Below, piece after piece: positions 7,077 to 14,691 of a DNA stretch of 16,290 nt. The stretch comes from Clostridia bacterium (lineage in GTDB: Bacteria; Bacillota; Clostridia; Oscillospirales; Acutalibacteraceae). Position numbers and translations under genes: made by a program. The notes below the pieces were generated by a model. That model did no database searches and was not told the origin of the DNA. It saw nothing but the letters and a program-made list of their open reading frames with translations. The DNA is taken from positions 1-16,290 of the forward strand of contig CAAGMR010000021.1 in NCBI GenBank assembly GCA_900771085.1, read 5' to 3'. Position 1 is the stretch's first letter; the number at the start of each line of letters is the position of its first letter.

Positions 7077-7427
7077 ATGAATAAAAAATTCTTAAGCACA
7101 ATTGTTGCATTGCTCCTGAGCATTATCACTGTTGTCAGTGTAATGCCTCTCTCCATGGCAACAGGCGTGGTTGATAAAGCCGTAAAGGACCAGACCGTTT
7201 CAGTTGTTCACACAGAAGAACAGAAGCAGGAAAGCCGCAAGATGCCAATTAAAGAACAGTTTGGCAAGATATTTATCGTGGCAGTAATTATCGGATTACT
7301 CGCTGTTGCCTATGGCGTAAGCTCTCAGCTTTATAACCAGAGAAAAATGGATGAGTTCAGAGAAAATGCAAAGAAGCCTATAGAAAACGATCCAAGAAAA
7401 AAAGGCGACAAGTCTGAGGACGATTAA
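7077..7427 (+). CDS. Small secreted/membrane protein of unknown function
   Basis: I do not recognise this 116-residue protein. Residues 1-28 look like a signal peptide: MNKK, then a hydrophobic stretch (LSTIVALLLSIITVVSVMPL) and SMA, a plausible signal-peptidase I site. A polar segment follows (about 29-62), rich in K, E and Q, then a transmembrane helix (about 63-85, FGKIFIVAVIIGLLAVAYGV). The C-terminal tail of about 30 residues is strongly charged and ends KSEDD. If the signal is cleaved, the mature protein would have its short N-terminal domain outside and its charged tail in the cytoplasm. The ATG has AAGGAG (7061-7066) 10 nt upstream. It is flanked by terminators on both sides, so it is probably monocistronic. 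No enzymatic motif is visible. Confidence 0.8.
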   Translation: MNKKFLSTIVALLLSIITVVSVMPLSMATGVVDKAVKDQTVSVVHTEEQKQESRKMPIKEQFGKIFIVAVIIGLLAVAYGVSSQLYNQRKMDEFRENAKKPIENDPRKKGDKSEDD

Positions 7428-7442
7428 TAGGACAATATCTTG

Positions 7443-7472
7443 AAGGAAGGTCGTATCGACCTTCCTTTTTTT
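7443..7472 (+). terminator. Intrinsic terminator after the small membrane-protein gene
   Basis: An 11-bp stem pairs AAGGAAGGTCG (7443-7453) with CGACCTTCCTT (7457-7467) around a TAT loop, and a T-run reaches 7472. It separates this gene from sbcDC. Confidence 0.93.
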
Positions 7473-7520
7473 ATATTTTTTGATACAATTTTCTTAAAGG
7501 TTTTTTGAGGGGGCACTGCA

Positions 7521-8681
7521 ATGAAATTCTTTCATATAGGAGATTTACATTTCGGTAAAATGCTGAATGGATTCTCTCTGCTTGAAGACCAGGAGTATTT
7601 CATAGACCGCCTTTTCGACGCTGTCGAAAAGGAGCAGCCGGATGCTATTCTGATTGCCGGAGATGTATTTGACCGAAGCCAGTCATCCGGTGACGCAAAG
7701 CGTCTTTATGACAAACTGCTCTGCGGTTTGTCTGACAGAAAAGTAAGTACATTTGTAATAAGCGGCAACCATGACTCGGCAAGACTTATTGCCATGGCAT
7801 CAGATGTTCTGTCAAAATCAGGGATCTTTACTTCCCGCGTTTTTGACGGAGAACTTCAGTGCGTTTCCCTCAGTGATGAATACGGTCCCGTAAATGTCTG
7901 GCTTCTGCCTTATGTTACAAGAGCAGATATCAGATCCGCTTTTGCCGGTTGTGAGGGAGAAGCTGATTATGACAGCATTTCCAGCTATACCGATGCCTTT
8001 AAATTCCTTATTTCAAAGCAGCCTGTCGACTTCTCGGAACGAAATGTTATTGTGGCTCATCAATTCCTTGCAAATGCATCCACAAGCGATTCCGAGGTCA
8101 GTGTCGGCACACTTGATAACATTGACCCTTCTGTGTTCTATGGCTTTGATTACGTTGCCATGGGACACATACACAGACCTCAGAAAATTGAAAAAGATTA
8201 TATCCGCTATGCCGGCTCACCACTTAAGTATTCAAAGTCAGAGGCAAATGGCGACAAGTCAATCTGCGTTATAGAAATAAAAGCCAAGGGTGACCTGAAT
8301 ATCGGTTTTATTCCTGTCACACCACGTAGAGATGTGAGAGTAATAAGAGGAACGGTAGACAGCCTTCTCGACAAGCCGACCTATGAAGGTACCAATGTTG
8401 ATGACTATATTTTTGCAGAACTCGAGGATGAAACAGAGGTTCTTGAGGTAATGCCAAAGCTTCGAGGCGTATACCCGAATATTATGGGCGTTCAGTATGT
8501 GAATCTTGGAAGAACTGCAGACAAAGAGGAGTTTGAGTCTCTTTCGTCGGCTGTTGAATCAAAGAGCCCTCTGGAACTCTTTGAAGAATTTTTTGAACTG
8601 CAGCTGGGAAAGGAAATGACCGGCGAACAGTCTGACTTTATGAATAAAACTGTCAGAGAAGTATGGGAGGGAGACAGATGA
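7521..8681 (+). CDS. sbcD: DNA exonuclease subunit SbcD (Mre11-like)
   Basis: SbcD is the metallophosphoesterase subunit of the SbcCD complex, which trims hairpins and protein-blocked DNA ends during repair and replication. The 386-residue protein carries the family motifs in order: GDLH (7-10; metal ligands D8 and H10), GDVFD (47-51; D48), SGNHD (81-85; N83, H84), then VAHQFL and MGHIHRPQ, the two later histidine motifs. The length is typical. The ATG has GAGGGGG (7508-7514) about 6 nt upstream. The stop overlaps the sbcC start as ATGA, so the two subunits are probably made in a coupled ratio. I see no LexA-type box upstream. Confidence 0.95.
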   Translation: MKFFHIGDLHFGKMLNGFSLLEDQEYFIDRLFDAVEKEQPDAILIAGDVFDRSQSSGDAKRLYDKLLCGLSDRKVSTFVISGNHDSARLIAMASDVLSKSGIFTSRVFDGELQCVSLSDEYGPVNVWLLPYVTRADIRSAFAGCEGEADYDSISSYTDAFKFLISKQPVDFSERNVIVAHQFLANASTSDSEVSVGTLDNIDPSVFYGFDYVAMGHIHRPQKIEKDYIRYAGSPLKYSKSEANGDKSICVIEIKAKGDLNIGFIPVTPRRDVRVIRGTVDSLLDKPTYEGTNVDDYIFAELEDETEVLEVMPKLRGVYPNIMGVQYVNLGRTADKEEFESLSSAVESKSPLELFEEFFELQLGKEMTGEQSDFMNKTVREVWEGDR

Positions 8682-11452
8682 GACCTAAAAAGCTGATAAT
8701 GTCTGCATTTGGCTCCTATGCCGACAGAACAGAAATTGATTTTGATTTATTCGGAAACAGTGGCATTTTTCTCATTACCGGAGATACCGGAGCGGGTAAA
8801 ACCACTATTTTCGATGCGATTTCTTATGCTCTTTACGGTGAGAGCTCATCCACGGGTGAGAGCCGAGAGAGAAGAGAGGAAAAATTCTTCCGCTGCAAGT
8901 ATGCTGACGATAAGACAAAAACCTTTGTCGAGCTTACCTTTGAACACGGCGGAAAGGAATATACCATCAATCGCTCATATACTCATACAAGAGCCAGCAA
9001 TATTGCAACAGTGGAATTCACTGCCGACGGACAGACAACCAGTCCGAAGCTCAAAGAGTTCCGTCAGACGATAGAAGAACTTATTGGACTTAACCACGAG
9101 CAGTTCAATCAGGTATCGATGATTGCCCAGGGTGAATTCCAGAAACTTCTTACTGCCGATACCGAAAGCAGACAGGAGATTTTCAGAAAGATTTTTAATA
9201 CCGACAATTACAAAAAACTCAACGAAAGAGTAAAAGAGTCGGCAGCCGATACATATGTTGAAGTAAATGAAACTCGCGGAAAAATCTACTCGGAAGCATA
9301 TAAGTTCAAAACCGAGGATTTACCGCTGAAAGAGCTCGTTAGCACCTGGAATACCGATAGGGCGACAGTTGAGGAAAATCGCGTAGCTACGTTCATTGTG
9401 ACTGCAACCAAAGAGCTCCGCAAGGATGAGACAAACAGGAAAACTGAAGAAAGTAAAGCTAAAGAACTTTACAGGAACCTTGAAAAGCTCAACAATGACC
9501 TTGGCGCAATGGAAAAAATGGCTAAGGATCGCGAAGAATTGCCAAAACTTGAAAGCAGAATCAGGGCTCTGAAAGAGAAAAAAGATGAAACCGAAGCAAG
9601 TCTTACAGCTGCAAAGGAAAAACAGAAAAAAACATCAGTTCTGAATGAAACAATCACTTTGGCAGAAGCTCAAAAGCCTAAGATTGAAAAACTCGAAAGA
9701 CTTAAAACAGATGCAGCGAGTGCTCAGAAGGAATACGAAAATGCGCTTAATGAAAAGGCAGCTGCAGGGAAGCTTTTAGAGGATATCAGAGCTGCAATAG
9801 AGGAAAAGAATACATTTATTTCAGGACAGAAGATTTCCGGAGTGGATGTTGCCAAAAAAGAGGCTTCTGTTAAGTTACTTGAAGATCAGGTCAGAAATGC
9901 CGGTTCTTTAAAACTGAAACTTTCAGATTATGCTTTAAATGAGAAAAAGTTCAGCGAGCAGAAAGAGAATCTTATTAAAGCGAGTAAGGCTTACGATGAA
10001 AAGCAGACGGCGTATTCCGAACTTAACAATTGTTATATTGAATCAATAACAGGCATACTTGCCAGTGAACTGAATGACGGTGAACCTTGTCCTGTATGCG
10101 GTGCAACGGAGCATCCAAAACCTGCACTGCTTCACAGCGATGCCCCTACGGCAGAAGCTGTGGAATCTGCAAAGACTGAAATGGATGCCGCAAACAATGC
10201 GTTGACTGAACTTACAAAAGATGTGTCGGCATTGCAGTCCAAGATAACTGAAAACGGCGAAACAATCATTACAGAGGCCAATACATTGGGAATGACCGAA
10301 ACATCTGTTGAGGAGATTTCGGCCGGCTTTGGTGCATTTAATGACAAACTTAAGGCAGAACTTGCTACCGGGCAGAAGAGCCTCGAAGACATGCAGAATG
10401 TGATTAAGAGAGTTGATAATGTAAAAAAAGAACTTGATGAACTTGCAGGCAGGAAGGAAGAGGCAGAGAAAAAGAATATCGCTGCTTTAGCGCTTGAAGC
10501 TTCTGCAGGGGAAAAGGCAGAAGGCCTTGCAAAACAGGTCAAAGATGCTGCCGCAGAGCTCAGCTATAAAACTGTGGCGGAAGCAGAACGCTTTATAGAT
10601 GCAGCCAGATTAGAGATTGCCTCAATTGAAAAGGCTCTCGACGATGCGACGAAAGCAAGAAATGAAGCTGATAATGATCTTGTTGCCGCCAGTGGCGCAA
10701 AAGAAAATCTTTTGACGCGTACAGCTGACTTTGATGAAAAGAAGTATGAGGAAGCGAAGGTCAGAAAAGAAGAATATGACAAAGCTCACGCAGTGGCAAT
10801 GGCTGCGGTCAATGCCCTTACCACACGTATAAACATAAATAAAGAGATTATCGAAAATGTGGAAGAGTTAAAGTCTTTGCTGGCAGATGCAGAAAAGAAG
10901 TATATGTGGCTTAACGAGCTTTCAAAGTCTCTTTCGGGTTCACTCAGCAAGTCTGATGCCGAGAAACTCAGCTTCGAGACCTTCGTGCTTACACGTTATT
11001 TCGATATGGTACTTGCCAAGGCTAATGTCAGACTTCTTAATATGACATCCAATCAGTATGAGATGGTCAGAAACACCGATGGTACGGAAAGAGGCAAGAC
11101 CGGTCTGGAAATTGCCATAAAGGATCATTACTCGGGAGATACACGCCCGGTTAAGACATTGTCCGGTGGTGAGTCTTTCCTGGCATCGCTGTCGCTGGCC
11201 TTAGGTATGTCTGATACCATTCAGGAAAATGCGGGTGGAGTGTCGATAGATGCCATGTTTATAGATGAAGGCTTCGGCAGCCTTGACCCCGAGGTTCTGG
11301 AAAAAGCAATTTCTGCTTTAAGCAATATGGCGGCATCAAATTGCCTTGTCGGAATTATTTCACATGTAGATGCTCTTCAGGAGGCAATTCCAAGAAGAAT
11401 AAATGTTACAAAGAGTGTTAAATTGGGTAGTAAAGTGACGCTGGAAGTCTGA
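8678..11452 (+). CDS. sbcC: DNA exonuclease subunit SbcC (Rad50-like SMC ATPase)
   Basis: This 924-residue ATPase partners SbcD. The N-terminal head has Walker A, GDTGAGKTT (35-43). Two long, charged coiled-coil arms rich in E, K and A follow (about 190-460 and 490-760). They are joined by a zinc hook, CPVCGATEHPKP (C471, C474), which dimerises the arms. The C-terminal head has the ABC signature LSGGES (828-833), and Walker B FIDEGFGSLDP with D863 and E864. It is slightly shorter than many SbcC proteins (about 1000 or more residues), probably through shorter arms; all catalytic motifs are present. I chose ATG 8678 because GGGAGG (8665-8670) is 7 nt upstream and the protein then starts MRPKKL; ATG 8663 overlaps that site. 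Confidence 0.95.
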   Translation: MRPKKLIMSAFGSYADRTEIDFDLFGNSGIFLITGDTGAGKTTIFDAISYALYGESSSTGESRERREEKFFRCKYADDKTKTFVELTFEHGGKEYTINRSYTHTRASNIATVEFTADGQTTSPKLKEFRQTIEELIGLNHEQFNQVSMIAQGEFQKLLTADTESRQEIFRKIFNTDNYKKLNERVKESAADTYVEVNETRGKIYSEAYKFKTEDLPLKELVSTWNTDRATVEENRVATFIVTATKELRKDETNRKTEESKAKELYRNLEKLNNDLGAMEKMAKDREELPKLESRIRALKEKKDETEASLTAAKEKQKKTSVLNETITLAEAQKPKIEKLERLKTDAASAQKEYENALNEKAAAGKLLEDIRAAIEEKNTFISGQKISGVDVAKKEASVKLLEDQVRNAGSLKLKLSDYALNEKKFSEQKENLIKASKAYDEKQTAYSELNNCYIESITGILASELNDGEPCPVCGATEHPKPALLHSDAPTAEAVESAKTEMDAANNALTELTKDVSALQSKITENGETIITEANTLGMTETSVEEISAGFGAFNDKLKAELATGQKSLEDMQNVIKRVDNVKKELDELAGRKEEAEKKNIAALALEASAGEKAEGLAKQVKDAAAELSYKTVAEAERFIDAARLEIASIEKALDDATKARNEADNDLVAASGAKENLLTRTADFDEKKYEEAKVRKEEYDKAHAVAMAAVNALTTRININKEIIENVEELKSLLADAEKKYMWLNELSKSLSGSLSKSDAEKLSFETFVLTRYFDMVLAKANVRLLNMTSNQYEMVRNTDGTERGKTGLEIAIKDHYSGDTRPVKTLSGGESFLASLSLALGMSDTIQENAGGVSIDAMFIDEGFGSLDPEVLEKAISALSNMAASNCLVGIISHVDALQEAIPRRINVTKSVKLGSKVTLEV

Positions 11453-11470
11453 AAATCAGGTTTTTTACCG

Positions 11471-11526
11471 AAATCTTAAAAAAATCTTAAAAAAATCTTT
11501 CAAAACCTGCAATTATTGTGTACTAT
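11471..11526 (+). promoter_or_regulatory. Promoter with phased A-tracts for the lipoprotein gene
   Basis: Three copies of an A-rich AAATCTT unit repeat at an exact 11-bp period (TCTT at 11474, 11485 and 11496). This suggests intrinsic curvature or an UP-like element. A weak -35 TTTCAA (11498-11503, three of six) and -10 TACTAT (11521-11526, four of six) follow with 17-nt spacing. The weak core makes help from upstream A-tracts plausible. Transcription would start near 11533. Confidence 0.5.
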
Positions 11527-11573
11527 GTAACAGGGCACATAATCATTGTTATTAAATTAAGTAGGAGTTTTGA

Positions 11574-12374
11574 ATGATTTTCAGAAAAAGGCTATCTGTT
11601 ATTCTGCTATGTCTGATAATGGCTTTTTCAATCTGCATGAGCGCATGTTCTGCCGGAAAAGATGATGATACAACCACTACCGGTACAACAGAACAGCAGC
11701 AGGAGATTGGAAATGAAACAACAGAAGATGAAATAAAGCTTCTGGATGCCATTTATCGAAGCAACAGACTCGACTCAATTACACTTGACTATAAAAACGT
11801 TTATACAGAAACTGTTTACACCGATGTCGATGGCAAAGAGGTATACAGATTCAAGGCATATGGTGATGCCAATACTTATGTTTCTGAAGGTAGTAACGGC
11901 AACATTACCGTTATGACAGGCGGAAAAGAGTATTCATACAACGCTTCTGAGAATATGGCTTACATAAAGTCTTTCCCGGATGGCACATATAAGCCATATG
12001 TTGACGCCAGACGTAACTATGTTATAAGACCGGCATTTGCAGATGAGAGTATCGTAAGTGCAACACGCCATGGCGATGATTATGTCGTTAAGACAAAGAT
12101 TTCATCGGAGTCAATTCTTGCAATGATGAATCTTTATAACCCGTATCAGAAGTTCTCAGGTGACAGCACCTGCATGGCAGAATACCACGTATCTCCATTT
12201 ACATTCGAGATCCATTCAATAAGCGTTTATATTATTGAGACGGATGGCAAGCATATAGAGGTTGCCAAATCAGAAATCACATATGATGCTGATTATCAGA
12301 TTCCGGAAATAGCGCAAGAACTTATGTCAGGTCAGTACAAAGGCCCGACTTCATATGTAAAACATACTCCATAA
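11574..12374 (+). CDS. Lipoprotein of unknown function
   Basis: This 266-residue protein has a type II signal peptide: MIFRKR, a hydrophobic core, and a lipobox-like MSAC with C25 as the lipidation site. It should therefore be anchored on the outer face of the membrane. A Thr/Gln/Glu-rich linker (about residues 28-50) tethers a folded domain of about 210 residues. That domain has alternating polar and hydrophobic strands (for example ITLDYKNVYTETVYTDVDGK and EVYRFKAYGD). This resembles all-beta lipoproteins that bind hydrophobic ligands, but I cannot assign a family with confidence. The ATG has TAGGAG (11562-11567) 6 nt upstream. Its own promoter region and strong terminator indicate a single-gene unit. 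Confidence 0.85.
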   Translation: MIFRKRLSVILLCLIMAFSICMSACSAGKDDDTTTTGTTEQQQEIGNETTEDEIKLLDAIYRSNRLDSITLDYKNVYTETVYTDVDGKEVYRFKAYGDANTYVSEGSNGNITVMTGGKEYSYNASENMAYIKSFPDGTYKPYVDARRNYVIRPAFADESIVSATRHGDDYVVKTKISSESILAMMNLYNPYQKFSGDSTCMAEYHVSPFTFEIHSISVYIIETDGKHIEVAKSEITYDADYQIPEIAQELMSGQYKGPTSYVKHTP

Positions 12375-12375
12375 G

Positions 12376-12410
12376 AAAAAAGGTATCGTCTTTCGACGAT
12401 ACCTTTTTTT
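12376..12410 (+). terminator. Intrinsic terminator after the lipoprotein gene
   Basis: GGTATCGTC (12382-12390) pairs with GACGATACC (12395-12403) around TTTC, extended by six A-T pairs (12376-12381 with 12404-12409). The seven-T run ends at 12410. It insulates the SOS promoter just downstream. Confidence 0.95.
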
Positions 12411-12424
12411 GTACACAATAACAA

Positions 12425-12453
12425 TTGACGGGAACAAATGTTCTATTTATACT
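12425..12453 (+). promoter_or_regulatory. SOS promoter of the Y-polymerase operon
   Basis: -35 TTGACG (12425-12430, five of six) and -10 TATACT (12448-12453, five of six) have an ideal 17-nt spacer. The predicted start is near 12460, about 42 nt before the polymerase ATG. A LexA-type box lies entirely in the spacer. Confidence 0.8.
12432..12443. promoter_or_regulatory. LexA (DinR) operator
   Basis: GAAC-AAAT-GTTC is a perfect GAAC-N4-GTTC palindrome, the core of the Gram-positive (Bacillus/Clostridium) SOS box. It lies between the -35 and -10 of the polymerase promoter, where LexA would block RNA polymerase. A translesion polymerase downstream is a classic SOS target. Confidence 0.85.
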
Positions 12454-12501
12454 AAATACGATTTGGGCGAAAGGGCAAATACATTTTACACGGAGAGTCA
12501 T

Positions 12502-13749
12502 ATGTATCTTTGTATTGACCTTAAGTCATTTTATGCATCTGTAGAATGCGTCTGCAGGGGGCTGGACCCCATGCAGACCCTTCTTGTGGTTGCAGATGCC
12601 GAGAGAACAGACAAGACTATCTGTCTTGCCGTTACGCCTGCACTGAAAGCGCTGGGCGTTAAAAACAGGTGCAGGCTTTTCGAGGTGCCAAAGCACCTCG
12701 ATGTCATCGTCGCACCGCCACGCATGCATCTTTACATGGAGTTTTCAGCTAAGGTCTATTCCGTTTACCTCAAGTACATTTCCGCTGACGACATACATGT
12801 TTATTCCTGCGATGAGGCCTTCCTTGACATTGAGGCCTATCTTAATCTTTACAAAACAACTCCGCTCGGACTTGCAAAAACAATCATAGCCGATATTCTG
12901 AAAACAACCGGAATTACTGCGACGTGTGGCATAGGTACCAATCTTTATCTTGCCAAAGTGGCACTTGATATCATCGCAAAGCACGCGAAGGATTACATCG
13001 GATTCCTGGACGAGGAGCGTTACAGGGAACTGCTGTGGGATCATCTTCCGCTGACAGATTTCTGGCAGGTGGGGCCGGGCACAGTCAGGCGACTTCGGGC
13101 ATACGGCATTTATACCATGCGCCAGGTGGCACTCAGCGATGAATATCTCATTTATAAGATCTTTGGCAAGGATGGTGAGTTCCTGATAGACCACTCCTGG
13201 GGCAGGGAGACCGCGACAATTGCCGATATCAAACGTTACAGACCGGCATCGCAGTCACTGTCTACCGGTCAGGTGCTGCCACGCTGTTATGGTAAGGAGG
13301 AAGGTCTGCTTCTTGCAAAAGAAATGGCAGATGTCCTGTGCCTCGACCTTGTGAAGAAGGAACTGGTAGCGTCTCATATGACTCTGTGGGTAGGGGTCAA
13401 AACGGCTGCGGACCTGGAAATATTACGTGGTACGGAACGGTTCATCAGCCCGACCAATTCTGCAAAGCAGATAATGGATGCCACTCAGAAGCTTTACTTT
13501 AAAGTTATGACATCGACCGCGCCGATAAAGCGAATCGGCATAAGCTTCAATGACCTTGAAGCGGAGAATCTTCTTCAGTTCAGCCTGTTTGAAGATGTAA
13601 CCGAACTTGCCAGAGAACGATCGCGACAGGAAGCGGTGATCAATATAAAAACACGCTTCGGAAAGAATGCCATATTCAAAGGAATGAACCTTGAAGAAGG
13701 TGCCAGGACACTTGAGCGTAATGCTCAGATTGGAGGGCACCGCGCATGA
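12502..13749 (+). CDS. Y-family translesion DNA polymerase (UvrX/YqjW-like)
   Basis: This 415-residue protein is a DinB/UmuC-superfamily polymerase that copies damaged DNA. It opens MYLCIDLKSFYASVEC, with catalytic D6 in the DLKSFYASVE variant seen in UvrX/YqjW and UmuC-like enzymes. YSCDEAFLDI supplies D104 and E105. The fingers/palm region is followed by a helix-hairpin-helix-like segment (PLTDFWQVGPGTVRRLRAYG) and a little-finger domain. QFSLF (359-363) is a canonical beta-clamp binding motif. I chose ATG 12502, with GGAG (12492-12495) 6 nt upstream; longer in-frame versions begin inside the preceding terminator. The LexA box supports SOS induction. The stop overlaps the next gene as ATGA. 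The family is certain; the subgroup is less so. Confidence 0.93.
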   Translation: MYLCIDLKSFYASVECVCRGLDPMQTLLVVADAERTDKTICLAVTPALKALGVKNRCRLFEVPKHLDVIVAPPRMHLYMEFSAKVYSVYLKYISADDIHVYSCDEAFLDIEAYLNLYKTTPLGLAKTIIADILKTTGITATCGIGTNLYLAKVALDIIAKHAKDYIGFLDEERYRELLWDHLPLTDFWQVGPGTVRRLRAYGIYTMRQVALSDEYLIYKIFGKDGEFLIDHSWGRETATIADIKRYRPASQSLSTGQVLPRCYGKEEGLLLAKEMADVLCLDLVKKELVASHMTLWVGVKTAADLEILRGTERFISPTNSAKQIMDATQKLYFKVMTSTAPIKRIGISFNDLEAENLLQFSLFEDVTELARERSRQEAVINIKTRFGKNAIFKGMNLEEGARTLERNAQIGGHRA

Positions 13750-13931
13750 AAAGGGAAGAGAGGGCAAGACAGTTCCTTCCATTTGCCGCACTCACAGGGC
13801 TTGACGAAGAACTGCTGCAGTCTGAGAATATTAAGCATTATGAGGAAACGGTTGCAGTAGGTATTGAAGATGAGGTAGACTACGGGGTAGACCTCAATGA
13901 AATTCTTCGGCGAAAGGGTGAGATAATATGA
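13746..13931 (+). CDS. YolD-like small protein, partner of the Y-family polymerase
   Basis: This 61-residue protein has an N-terminal motif RARQFLPFAALTGLDEELLQ (6-25) resembling the conserved segment of clostridial YolD-like proteins. The rest is acidic (VGIEDEVDYGVDLNEI). B. subtilis pairs YolD-like proteins with Y-polymerases (YqjX with YqjW, YolD with UvrX), where they are thought to act as accessories; the biochemical role is not established. GGAGGG (13732-13737) sits 8 nt before the ATG, and both ends overlap neighbours as ATGA, so it is clearly expressed with the polymerase. I judge the assignment from motif and context only; there are no catalytic residues to check. Confidence 0.75.
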   Translation: MKREERARQFLPFAALTGLDEELLQSENIKHYEETVAVGIEDEVDYGVDLNEILRRKGEII

Positions 13932-14659
13932 AATCATTTAATGATATGGTTCATAAGTATGAACGCAATATTCCTGCATTTTCCGACTTCCTCGGACTTG
14001 CGGAGATAAGTGATTTTTACCTTTTCCTGAAAGATTATCCAAACCTGCCATATGAGCTTTTTGGCGGAGCACCGGAGTGTGAACGTAAAATTCTGAAGAT
14101 TGGCAATGCCGAAACTCTGGGGTATGACCTGCCTTTTCCGATAAAGCTCATAGAGATATCTCCAAAGAATTCCAGGTTTGCCGATGAACTGACTCATCGT
14201 GACTTCCTGGGTGCACTCATGAATCTGGGCATTGAAAGAGATACATTGGGAGACATTCTCATAAGGGACAATAAGGCATTCCTGTTCTGCGAAGAGAATA
14301 TGGCTCCTTTCATACTTTCAAACCTCAGCAGAGTCAGGCATACAACAGTGGTGTGCAAGGCGGTGGAGGAACTGCCTCCGATACCGGCTACAGAGTATGA
14401 GGAAAAACTGGTGCAGGTCGCATCCATGAGACTCGACCTTGTAATATCAAAAGCATACAATCTGTCCAGAACAGCATCTTCGGAACTGTTCAGAACAGGA
14501 CGGGTATTTGTGGACGGAAGACTTTGCGAGAACAGCAGCCACGAATTAAAATCCGGTCAGCTTGTTTCTGTCAGAGGATTTGGAAGGCTTGAAATAAAAG
14601 AAATAAAAGGCCTTTCCAGAAAGGGAAAGACCAATCTCATTCTAAATATCACAAAATAA
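13928..14659 (+). CDS. ylmH: YlmH-like S4-domain RNA-binding protein
   Basis: This 243-residue protein resembles YlmH. The N-terminal region (about 1-85) includes a fold with PYELFGGAPECERKILKIG. The central family motif THRDFLGALMNLGIERDTLGDI spans 89-110. An S4 RNA-binding domain spans about 167-225 (RLDLVISKAYNLSRTASSEL, then GRVFVDGRL). YlmH usually lies in the ftsZ-ylmDEFG-divIVA division cluster. From recalled literature, Bacillus YlmH binds stalled 50S complexes and can substitute for RqcP in ribosome quality control. Here it is instead the last gene of an SOS operon, joined to the YolD-like gene by ATGA, with GGTGA (13917-13921) 6 nt upstream. Whether a second ylmH exists elsewhere in the genome cannot be seen. 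Confidence 0.85.
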   Translation: MKSFNDMVHKYERNIPAFSDFLGLAEISDFYLFLKDYPNLPYELFGGAPECERKILKIGNAETLGYDLPFPIKLIEISPKNSRFADELTHRDFLGALMNLGIERDTLGDILIRDNKAFLFCEENMAPFILSNLSRVRHTTVVCKAVEELPPIPATEYEEKLVQVASMRLDLVISKAYNLSRTASSELFRTGRVFVDGRLCENSSHELKSGQLVSVRGFGRLEIKEIKGLSRKGKTNLILNITK

Positions 14660-14688
14660 AAAGCAGAAGCCGCAAGGCTTCTGCTTTT
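14659..14688. terminator. Bidirectional intrinsic terminator
   Basis: A 13-bp stem pairs AAAAGCAGAAGCC (14659-14671) with GGCTTCTGCTTTT (14676-14688) around a GCAA (GNRA) tetraloop. T-rich sequence follows on the plus strand, and the A-rich 5' flank gives a U-run on the minus strand. It ends the SOS operon and the convergent regulator gene. Confidence 0.92.
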
Positions 14689-14691
14689 ATT

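Noticed and set aside
7480..7489. Possible sbcD promoter with -10 TACAAT (7484-7489).
   Set aside because: A plausible -10, but no -35 at 16-18 nt; the region is simply T/A-rich DNA after a terminator. sbcDC must have a promoter, but I cannot place it.
8678..11452. SbcC as a possible anti-phage SMC-like defence ATPase.
   Set aside because: The CxxC zinc hook, complete ABC head motifs and ATGA coupling to a standard SbcD identify ordinary housekeeping SbcCD.
12376..12410. Hairpin considered as a regulatory leader of the SOS operon.
   Set aside because: It ends before the SOS promoter, so it belongs to the lipoprotein transcript as a terminator.
12409..12501. Upstream extension of the Y-polymerase from a TTG at 12409.
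   Set aside because: It begins inside the terminator T-run and would translate through the promoter and LexA box. ATG 12502 has its own ribosome-binding site and fits the family N-terminus.
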